From Tubulanus polymorphus (Eukaryota > Nemertea > Palaeonemertea > Tubulaniformes > Tubulanidae), in contig NC_134026.1 in NCBI RefSeq assembly GCF_964204645.1, forward strand, positions 31,483,150 to 31,543,149: a DNA stretch of 60,000 nucleotides, written 5' to 3'. The stretch's first letter is position 1. Each line of letters opens with the position of its first letter. The notes under the pieces were generated by a model. That model worked only from the letters and a program-made list of their open reading frames with translations. It was not told the DNA's origin and did not search any database. Positions 32,301-44,300 of the stretch are shown one piece after another. The translations under genes were made by a program, and so were the position numbers.

Positions 32301-35300
32301 TTCAGTAAGTTGTTATACATTTTATACATTGGAATTAGTCACTCAACAAGATTTCATCAAACTTCATCATTTCATCGAGAATGACTTTTGTCTGATGATT
32401 GGTGGGGACTGCTGCAGAGTGACTGCAGGTGGGGATTACTGCAGAGTGACTGCAGATGGGGATTACTGCAGATGGGGACTGCTGTAGAGTGACTGCTGTA
32501 GAGTGACTGCTGTAGAGTGACTGCTGTAGAGTGACTGCTGTAGAGTGACTACTGTAGAGGGACTGCTGTAGAGTGACTGCTGTAGAGTGACTGCAGGTGG
32601 GGACTACTGTAGAGTGACTGCTGTAGAGTGACTGCTGTAGAGTGACTGCAGATAGGGACTACTGCAGAGTGACTGCAGATGGGGATTACTGCAGAGTGAC
32701 TGCAGATGGGGATTACTGCAGAGTGACTGCAGATGGGGATTACTGCAGATGGGGACTGCTGTAGAGTGACTGCTGTAGAGTGACTGCTGTAGAGTGACTG
32801 CTGTAGAGTGACTGCTGTAGAGTGACTGCTGTAGAGTGACTGCAGGTGGGGACTACAGCAGATGGGGATTACTGATCAGTGACTGCAGATAGGGACTACT
32901 GCAGAGTGACTGCAGATAGGGACTACTGCAGAGTGACTGCAGATAGGGACTACTGCAGAGTGACTGCAGATAGGGACTACTGCAGAGTGACTGCAGATGG
33001 GGACTACTGTAGAGTGACTGCAGATGGGGACTACTGTAGAGTGACTGCAGATAGGGACTACTGTAGAGTGACTGCAGATAGGGACTACTGCAGAGTGACT
33101 GCAGATAGGGATTACTGCAGAGTGACTGCAGATAGGGACTACTGCAGAGTGACTGCAGATAGGGACTACTGCAGAGTGACTGCAGATGGGGACTACTGCA
33201 GAGTGACTGCAGAAAGGGACTACTGCAGAGTGACTGCAGATAGGGACTACTGCAGAGTGACTGCAGATGGGGACTACTGTAGAGTGACTGCAGATGGGGA
33301 CTACTGTAGAGTGACTGCAGATAGGGACTACTGTAGAGTGACTGCAGATAGGGACTACTGCACAGTGACTGCAGATAGGGACTACTGCAGAGTGACTGCA
33401 GATAGGGACTACTGTAGAGTGACTGCAGATGGGGACTACTGTAGAGTGACTGCAGATGGGGACTACTGTAGAGTGACTGCAGATGGGGATTACTGCTCAG
33501 TGACTGCAGATAGGGACTACTGCACAGTGACTGCAGATAGGGACTACTGTAGAGTGACTGCAGATAGGGACTACTGCAGAGTGACTGCAGATAGGGACTA
33601 CTGTAGAGTGACTGCAGATGGGGACTACTGTAGAGTGACTGCAGATGGGGATTACTGCTCAGTGACTGCAGATAGGGACTACTGCAGAGTGACTGCAGAT
33701 AGGGATTACTGCAGAGTGACTGCAGATGGGGACTACTGTAGAGTGACTGCAGATGGGGACTACTGTAGAGTGACTGCAGATAGGGACTACTGCAGAGTGA
33801 CTGCAGATAGGGACTACTGCAGAGTGACTGCAGATGGGGACTACTGTAGAGTGACTGCAGATAGGGACTACTGCAGAGTGACTGCAGATAGGGACTACTG
33901 CAGAGTGACTGCAGATGGGGACTACTGTAGAGTGACTGCAGATAGGGACTACTGTAGAGTGACTGCAGATAGGGACTACTGCACAGTACAGGTTAGATAT
34001 ATATCACATATTCATCATCATATATCTTGTTTGACTATTCCAATTATATCAAAAAGCATTGTTAACAACAATTTACAGGTCGGGCTAACCAGTTACAGGT
34101 CGGGCTAACCAGTTACAGGTCGGGCTAACCAGTTACAGGTCGGGCTAACCAGTTACAGGTTGGGCTAACCAGTAACAGGTCGGGCTAACCTGTTACAGGT
34201 CGGGCTAACCAGTTACAGGTCGGGCTAACCTGTTACAGGTCGGGCTAACCAGTTACAGGTCGGGCTAACCTGTTACAGGTCGGGCTAACCAGTTACAGGT
34301 CCGGCTAACAAGGAATCAATAAAATTAACTATTGCTGATTGTTGATAACATGGATATAATGGTGTAACACGTGACACATTCAGATTTCTATTATACTTAA
34401 ACAACAAAAATAGCTGAAATTCAGTGATATTTGCATAAGCTGCTAAACCCTGCCTGCCCTACATACAAAAATAACCAATCAAATGACAACTATTGCGCTA
34501 AAACGCTGTTTATAGATGTAGATAAAATATGAATCAGTTTCTAGAGATTTTCCTCTGTATCTGAGGCAGTGGCCTCAGTAAATGAGGCTGATACTCTATA
34601 ACTGGGATGATATTTCTGTATCTGAGGCAGTGGCCTCAGTAAATGAGGCTGATACTCTATAACTGGGGTGATATTTCTATATCTGAGGCAGTGGCCTCGG
34701 TAAATGAGGCTGATACTCTATAACTGGGGTGATATTTCTATATCTGAGGCAGTGGCCTCGGTAAATGAGGCTGATACTCTATAACTGGGGTGATATTTCT
34801 GTATCTGAGGCAGTGGCCTCGGTAAATGAGGCTAATACTCTATAACTGGGGTGATATTTCTGTATCTGAGGCAGTGGCCTCGGTAAATGAGGCTGATACT
34901 CTATAACTGGGGTGATATTTCTGTATCTGAGGCAGTGACCTCGGTTAATGAGGCTGATACTCTATAACTGGGGTGATATTTCTATATCTGAGGCAGTGGC
35001 CTCAGTAAATGAGGCTGATACTCTATAACTGGGGTGATATTTCTGTATCTGAGGCAGTGACCTCAGTAAATGAGGCTGATACTCTATAACTGGGGTGATA
35101 TTTCTGTATCTGAGGCAGTGACCTCAGTAAATGATGAACAATAACCCAAAATACTAAATTAACCGTATGAAATAATAAATGGTGAAATGGTTCTTCTCCT
35201 ACACGTTACTCACCAGGGCGGCGTGCCTATGGGCGGGCTGGTGGGCTATCAGACAGGCAGGTAGGTGGATGGAGAAATGGGTGGGCTATCAGACAGGGGG

Positions 35301-38300
35301 CAGGTGTATGGATTGGTGGGTGGGCTGGTAGACGGTCGGCAGTAAGGCAGACAGATCAATGGGTGGGTCGGCAGTAAGCGGGCAGGGCGGATATTGTATA
35401 AAAGGTTTGTATGTGTGAAACTTTCAACTGCTGAATTTTGTTCAATGTTTAAAAGTTGATCTTCTCGAAGTTTTATCCGTATAAAAAAACCAATCTCAAG
35501 ATGACAATCTCTTGATATCTCAAGATGACAATCTCTTGATATCTCAAGATGACAATCTCTTGATATCTTGGGAAAACAATCTCAATAATATCTCAAGACA
35601 CCAATGATATCTCAAGATGGCAATCTCATTGTTCACCGTAACTGAGTTGATATATCAATTATCTTACGAAACTATAGTTGATCTTGTTGATAAATGATAA
35701 TCTGATCGGATATCTCGAATCACAATCTCAGATTATTATAGATGGTACGATGATAAAACTTTGATATCAAACTGCTACGAGTAGTTTCTATATTTAGTTT
35801 CAGACCAAAGGAAAAGTTGCAATAAAATGTTCGAATTTCACAAAACAGTGACAGAAAATTTATAATTCAATTTGAAGTAAAATCTAAAAGTTAAAAACTG
35901 TTTGTGAAAATCGAGCCAATCAGTATTTTATCATTAATGTTATGCACATTATTTTATATTTCATGATATTTTACGTTGTCCATCCTTCAACTGAATTTCA
36001 ATATAAAATCAGATGTGTTCTATTTTCTGCAGCCTGTAGTATATAACACTGTTATCTCTGGGTGTGGCAGTTGCTTCCTTTATAATTAACTTATTCAAAT
36101 TGCACCATAGTCTCATTTCATCATAGCTGTACTGCTGCAGCACCTGCTGCGGCAGTCGCTGCTGCTGATGCTGGTGGTAGCTGCTGCGGCTGGTGGCACT
36201 TGCAGCTGCTGATGCTAGCACCTGTTGTTGCTGCTGCTGATGCTGGTGGTAGCTGCTGCGGCTGGTGGCACTTGCTGCTGCTAGCACGTGCTTCTGCTGG
36301 CACCTGCAGATGCTGCACCTGCCGATGCTGCAGCTGCTGGCTCCTGCTGACACTGCACCTGCTGACGCTGCAGCTACTGGCACCTGCTGACGCTGCACCT
36401 ACCGACGCTGCAGCTGCCGGAACTTGCTGATTGATGCTGCACCTGCCGACGCTGCAGCTGCTGGAACCTGCTGACGCTGCACCTGCCGATGCTGCAGCTA
36501 CTGGCACCTGCTGACGCTGCACCTACCGACGCTGCAGCTGCCGGAACCTGCTGATTGATGCTGCACCTGCCGACGCTGCAGCTGCTGGAACCTGACGCTG
36601 CACCTGCCGATGCTGCAGCTGCTGGCACCTGCTGGATCTTGCTTTTATCTGTCAAAATATTATAAAATATGTCGAGATCTCATTGTGTTATTGATATATC
36701 GATTGATTGTGTTTATAGCGGAGAGGAGTTCAAAGTATGTCCAGGGAAGACTGGCAGTTGTTATTGTTATTTCGGTGTTTATGGAAGCACATTTCACAGA
36801 AATACTGAATACGTCATCAATATCACAGGCAACAATTTCGCTCCTGATTCGACCAATTCAACTATTTTAACGTTTGTTTCATCAGCTGAACTGGGTAAGT
36901 ACTGATAGTGATAAGAGTATAGTTAGAGACTAGAGTAAAGTAAAGACTACTAGGTCTGGTTTTTAGCCCACTCAGGACTTAATCCCTGCGGGCTATTGCG
37001 TTCACTTTTCGTCCGTCGTCCGACCACTTGTGACGGATAAATCTAGCCAGCCAATCAGAAAACCTAACCCTAGGTCACATGACCACTTTCGTTGTTTATT
37101 TACAGTTAAACCGAAGAAAGTGCAGGAATTAAAAACAACTGAAGTTGGAGCTGATTTTATGAATATATCATTCATTCATCCGAAGGAATTAGAACCAGCT
37201 TTAATTCGTTTAAAATACGAGATTATCGTTACATTCGTTCATCCTGAACTCTATCCAAATCTCAATCAGGTAAACATTCTATCAAATCTCGATCGGGTAA
37301 ACATTCTATCAAATCTCGATCGGGTAAACATTCCATCAAATCTCGATCGGGTAAACATTCCATCCAATCTCGATCGGGTAAACATTCTATCAAATCTCGA
37401 TCGGGTAAACGTTCTATCAAATCTCGATCGGGTAAACGTTCTATCAAATCTCGATCGGGTAAACATTCTATCAAATCTCGATCGGGTAAAAATTGTATCA
37501 AATCTCGATCGGGTGAACGTTCTATCAAATCTCGATCGGGTAAACATTCTATCAAATCAGTCTTCATTTCTATTTTCTAATTGAATGAACTGTGTACTGT
37601 AATAATGAGATGATTTTCTCACTGTATCTCATTCAGTCTCGGACTATAGTAATGGTACCTGATGAAGTGCGAGGTACAGATCGTATACCACCATTCTCAC
37701 TGCGTATTACTCGACTCCAACCAGCAGCTGAATATCTGATAGGGGTTCGCAGTCTACCGTATGAAAAGGGTAAACTGTGGAGTGAGACTTCTACATTAAT
37801 GGTTACAATGAATGAAAGCAGTAAGTATAACGAGGGGGGAGAGGATCAGTATCAGACCCATTATTGCACCGAGGGGGAGAGGATCAGTATCAGACCCATT
37901 ATCGCACGAGGGGGGAGAGGATCAGTATCAGACCCATTATCGCACCGAGGGGGAGAGGATCAGTATCAGACCCATTATTGCACCGAGGGGGAGAGGATCA
38001 GTATCAGACCCATTATCGCACGAGGGGGGAGAGGATCAGTATCAGACCCATTATCGCACCGAGGGGGAGAGGATCAGTATCAGACCCATTATTGCACCGA
38101 GGGGGAGAGGATCAGTATCAGACCCATTATCGCACCGAGGGGGGAGACAATCAGTATCAGACCTATTATCGCACCGAGGGGGGAGAGGATCAGTATCAGA
38201 CCTATTATCGCACCGAGGGGGGAGAGGATCAGTATCAGACCCATTATTGCACCGAGGGGGAGAGGATCAGTATCAGACCTATTATCGCACCGAGGGGGAG

Positions 38301-41300
38301 AGGATCAGTATCAGACCTATTATCGCACGGAGGTTGACGATACCCCCATCACTACATTACAATAATCAATTGGAAGCTCAACCAAGGGCGCGCTCAGAAT
38401 TAATTTTTTAAAAACTTGTAATTAATTTTTCTGAATGTTTATTTCAGTCCCATTGAGAGGACCAGTTACTACTGCCAGTAGTTATAGATCTTATAAATGT
38501 CAACAAGGCTCGTGTCGTAAAGTACGAATCTATTACAAAGTAAGTTTAAAATAATGTAACAATGGAAAACAGTTATTCATTGACGTCTGTGATCGGTAAC
38601 TATCAGTTAAACCAGGGTTGAAATTAAAACATCTAAACCTGGTTCTTGTTCTTACTGGGCACAATCATGACTTAAAGTGGTCCCTTATCTTTAGACTGGT
38701 CTCAAGTTGTTAGATCGGCTAAAGAACTAATGGTCTAAGACTGGTTTTAAATCTAAGCCATCACTGTAAAACTGAATCCAAGTCTTTGTGTTTCAGATAA
38801 ATAAATAAATTGTGATATTCTTTTACAGAAAATACCTCCTCAATTTGCTAATGGTGCAATAATAGAATTGAAGGCTGATTATGGATTCACCGATTCTGAT
38901 GAATTATCGTTTACCAGTTCACACTGCGGTATACAAGGAGAACACATGTTCTGTGAATTTGAATCGGTAGAATTGGACCAGAGTTATAACGTGATGATCA
39001 GTGCTGAGACTTCGGTCGGATACAATAAACCACCAAAGAAACGTGATTACTTCATTATTCCTAAATATAATGATCCTGCAGGTTAGTATTAATCCCTAAT
39101 ACTCAGTTTCTCATGTGTTGCTTCCCAACAAAATCCCTGAGTCTGCAGTCTCTCAGAAGTTTGTTCGAAAGAAAACCAGTGGATAAATACCATAGTAACG
39201 ATGAAATTTTAATAGTCACTATGTCAACTATCTGCTGGTTAACTGTAACCAATGTTTGAGCAAACGGTCGTTCAACGCTAAAAGTTGATAATAGTCATTT
39301 GCTGATATTTATTCGATGATTATCAAGATGAACCTCACTGAATCTGCGTTGACATGAATATAAACTTTCAAAATAGAAATGAGAAATAGAGTCCGAAATG
39401 TTATTGACTTCATTTATCCTAATAGTCATCTTCAGGGGCCAGTTTCACGAAAAAGTTTAACTCAAATTTATGATTAATTGCCATTGGTTACTTCATGTTT
39501 TCAATGAGGACAACAATTCAAACTTAAAACTGTTTTAAGCTTACACTTTTTCGTGAAACTGGGCCCAGCAATACTGATGTTGTCCACATTATAACCATTG
39601 ATATAACACTCTGAGTCCGTGTTGTAAAGATAATATAAAATCCCTGCACACTAAGAATAAAAAGAGTCTGAAATGTTACCACTTGGAGCTAGTTATTCAA
39701 TGTTTAGACTTTATCCTGATAGTCATCTCCTGGAATAATAAGTAGTAACTAGGTGTAAGATTGGTGAAGATGACTATTAGGATAGAGTGCGTGTTTTGAA
39801 TGTGAATGTTTGTTTTAGCTCCTGATATTCCACGAGGTCTCGTCGTTGAGAAGAAAACTGAAAGTGAAAGTTTGATATTGATTGTCAGTTGGAAATCATT
39901 GAAGACTCCACCAGCTTATTACATAGTGTTTTACTGTCAGGAGATAGTTAGTGGTAGAGAGTGTAGGGTAAGTTTAAACACACAGCTGAAGGAAATCCCA
40001 TCTGAGCTGAAGGGAATCCCATCTGAGCTGAAGGGAATCCCATCTGAAGTGAAGGAAATCCCATCTGAGCTGAAGGGAATCCCATCCGAGCTGAAGGGAA
40101 TCCCATCTGAAGTGAAGGGAATCCCATCAGAACTGAGGGGAATCCCATCTGAAGTGAAGGGAATCCCATCAGGGGATTCCATCAGAACTGAAGGGAATCC
40201 CATCTGAGCTGAAGGAAACCCCATCAGGGGATTCCATCTGAACTGAAGGGAATTCCATCTGAACTGAAGGAAACCCCATCTGAGCTGAAGGGAACTCCAT
40301 CTGAACTGAAGGGAATCCCATCTGAGCTGAAGGAAACCCCATCAGGGAACTCCATCTGAGCTGAAGGGAATCCCATCTGAAGTGAAGGGAATCCCATCTG
40401 AGCTTAAGGGAACTCCATCTGAACTGAAGGGAATCCCATCTGAGCTGAAGGGAATCCCATCTGAACTGAAGGGAACTCCATCTGAGCTGAAGGGAACTCC
40501 ATCTGAGCTGAAGGGGATCCTATTTATCCACGTGGATTTCAATGATAGTGATATGAATACAATGATTATTGTGGATGTTTTTAGGATGATATATTGTGGA
40601 AAAGAGTGAATGGAAGTTTGAATACGACACAGATTTCGATTCCTCATGACGAAGCTACTCTAAAAACGTATATATTCGCAGTAGCTTCAGAATCAATGTC
40701 GGCTCTTAGTAAAGGAATGTCTGATTGGATTAGATGTTACTATACATATAACGGTAAGTAAAACAGATCAGTGATCTCGTACTGCGCTGTTAGATCAGTG
40801 ATCTCGTACTGCGCTGTTAGATCAGTGATCTCGTACTGCGCTGTTAGATCGCTGATCCCGTACTGCGCTGTTAGATCAGTGATCTCGTACTGCGCTGTTA
40901 GATCGCTGATCCCGTACTGCGCTGTTAGATCAGTGATCTCGTACTGCGCTGTTAGATCGCTGATCTCGTACTGCGCTGTTAGATCGCTGATCTCGTACTG
41001 CGCTGTTAGATCAGTGATCTCGTACTGCGCAGTTAGATCGCTGATCTCGTACTGCGCTGTTAGATCAGTGATCTCGTACTGCGCTGTTAGATCAGTGATC
41101 TCGTACTGCGCTGTTAGATCGCTGATCTCGTACTGCGCTGTTAGATCAGTGATCCCGTACTGCGCTGTTAGATCGCTGATCTCGTACTGCGCTGTTAGAT
41201 CGCTGATCCCGTACTGCGCTGTTAGATCACTAATTTCAGTTTTAAATGTGATTATGTTGTTATTTTCTAGTTGATATAAGGGACATCACGACGCCTAACG

Positions 41301-44300
41301 TTGTACCATCAAAAGAACAGGAAGAGAGGAGTTTGAGAATTGAATGGGTTCCGTTGATTTGTCCTAAAACAACATTTCGTGTTGTCTATTATATACTGAA
41401 ATGGCAAGAAATTCAGTTTTATGGGCAACCATTAGGAGGTATGTAGAGGAATGTCCTGAGTGGGGGTGCCCTGAGTGGGGGTGCCCTGAGTGAAGTTCAG
41501 TGATTAATGATTGAAAGATATATTCTTTCAGCTGCTGAAACGCGTTATCTCGAAGCTGATGTGAAATTTTACGAAATAAAAGACTTGAAACATTTGAAAT
41601 ATTACAACGTAACGTTAGGAGTTCACACGCGCGCTGGAGACAAATACAGCATTCCGCTTAAACTAAAAACCATTAAAAAAGGTAGAATAATTGAACACTA
41701 TCCGATACTCGCTTGCCGCAGTAAACTTTTAAGATATTGATATTTTAATTCTATTATCTCACAGAGCCTCTTAAAACTCCGATTGCTGGGATAATCATTC
41801 CTGTTATCATCATTATCATTATCATAGTGATAGTCGTTAGCTGCGCGATTTATAGGTAAGTACCGATCGACTACTTACCCCTTGTACTTACCCCTCAACT
41901 GTACCTTCTAACTTACCCTTTAATTCAAGAGCGAATATGAACTGTGATCATTTCATTTTAGATGGTGGACTAACGTGGCAGTGGTTGAGATTAAATTACC
42001 GCCACGAGAGGCTGAAGAGGAAGAGGTATATAGATGGCGCTCTATACTAATACGATTTATCAATTTACACGCAATCGATTGTGAGAAATAATTAATTATT
42101 TAATTATGAATTTCCAGCTGCCTTCGTTAAGTATGAATAACGACCTAGGAGGAGGAGGTGCCATCACTGCTAGCTCACCTATGATACAAATTGATAAAAT
42201 AATGAATCAGAACAATGAAGACTTGGATGTATTTGATGACCGACACGCCATGTTACCTGGTATAACTATGAAAGTAAGTGCCTTCATTCTAGTCCATGGG
42301 TTACAGTTTCATTCTAGTCCATGGGTTACAGTTTCATTCTAGTCCATGGGTCACAGTTTCATTCTAGTCCATGGGTCACAGTTTCATTCTAGTCCATGGG
42401 TCACAGTTTCATTCTAGTCCATGGGTTACAGTTTCATTCTAGTCCATGGGTCACAGTTTCATTCTAGTCCAGGGATCACAGTTTCATTCTAGTCCATGGG
42501 TCACAGTTTCATTCTAGTCCATGGGTCACAGTTTTATTCTAGTCCAGGGGTCACAGTTTTATTCTAGTCCAGGGGTCACAGTTTTATTCTAGTCCAGGGA
42601 TCACAGTTTCATTCTAGTCCATGGGTCACAGTTTCATTTTAGTCCATGGATCACAGTTTCATTCTAGTCCATGGATCACAGTTTCATTCTAGTCCAGGGA
42701 TCACAGTTTCATTCTAGTCCAGAGATCACGGTTTCATTCTAGTCCAGGGGTCACAGTTTTATTCTAGTCCAGGGGTCACAGTTTTATTCTAGTCCAGGGG
42801 TCACAGTTTTATTCTAGTCCATGGGTCACACAGTATACCAATGCTGACAGTTTTAATTGTTACTATGTCAGTTATCTGCAGATTTACTTTAACTTTTTCA
42901 GCGATTGGCCTCTGGGTTAAGAAAAAATTCTATCAGATTGAAATAGATGTTGAAATGTGTATAATGTTTGAAATCAACCGATCTAATTGTTGTAACTGAA
43001 CTTATTGTTGAATTCATTGTAGATGGAGAATCGTAGTAATTACAGTCGTCCGGGGCGACAGATAAGCGGAGACAGCGGAACAGCTAGTTTAATGTCGTGT
43101 AGTACGCAGCATAGCTATTTACCGGATACTCCGTCTGCCGGTGATCCAAGGTCGGAGATGGACGAGCAGACGCCGACCAGTCATAATAGTTCGTTTAATA
43201 CGTGGGATAAACACGATTCATCGGGAGCCGGTTACTTCCGTATCGGTCAAACTAACAGTAATAATACCGCTACAACTTACCTATCAGAACCATCAGCGCC
43301 GTCTAGTGTCAGACCGATAAAACCACCCGATACGATCGCCGTACACTGCGTACGAATGAACAATCCGTATCTACCGGCGATGGCGCTAGCGGGCGGCGGT
43401 CTGCCGAAATTACTCGAAATCTCCGACGAGGAAGAGAAAAAAAGACAACAGAAGAAAAAACAAGAGGAAGAAAACGGAATTCGAGAAACGTCGTTTAATG
43501 GTAACAATGATTTACCGGCTGAGTATTCTAAAGTGACGGGTATCGCGTCTAGTGACGAGGCGATCTGCATCGATAGCGAGAACGAGGGAAGTGAAAACAG
43601 TTTAGAGCAACGCAAAACTAGTATAGGAAGTTTATCATTGACAATCGCGGCGCCCCCTAGTGACGCGTGTATGAATCAACGTTATAGTAAGTCACATGAT
43701 CGCGGTTTAAACGGTTTGAAGTCGTCGTCACGGAGATTTGTATCTCCGTACGTTAAAGAGACCGATCTAGCGCCACCTAGTGTCGCTCCGTACGTACAAG
43801 TCGGTACGGGAGGTCATGTGACCCCGTACGTGACGTCGGTGAATCGTGATTCTTCCGATTCGTCGTCGATCGATTCGGATCCCGTTACTCCTGAAGTAGT
43901 CGACGCTAATCCGTTTAATTCTAGTATTTTACCAGCCGTATCCGTGGAAACTACTCCTAGTCAACCATCCGACGACGACGATGACGACCGCCAGGTGGCA
44001 GCACTAACCGATAACAATAACGCGGCTTCGTGGTTGCCCCCGACAACGACAGACAGTAGTAACAGTAACGATTCCTCGAAGACATTGTGTAACGGTACTA
44101 CTAGTAGTGATTCTCATCGCGGAGAGGTGGCAGCACCGGTAATTAGTGAGTCTCATTGCGGAGAGGGGGCAGCACCGGTAACTAGTCCAGCAGTTTTAAA
44201 AGTAAACAGTTCGGGGTATGTCAGTGAAACTCATCCTAATGTTATAAACGGTCACAATACACTCGGAGGAAATCCCGCGGGGAATCCCCCATCTCTGCCG

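Noticed and set aside
32879-34108. 409-codon ORF with D-R-D-Y-C-R-V-T-A repeats
   Set aside because: It is a 27-bp minisatellite in a receptor-2 intron. The period is a codon multiple and the unit lacks stops, so a long frame is automatic. The ATG is not preceded by a promoter or splice logic, and early units of the array are out of frame with it.
37812-38411. Three overlapping long ORFs (about 157-257 codons)
   Set aside because: A 38-bp unit cycles through all three frames without stops. All three are shadows of one array. Only the exon 7 portion of one of them is coding.
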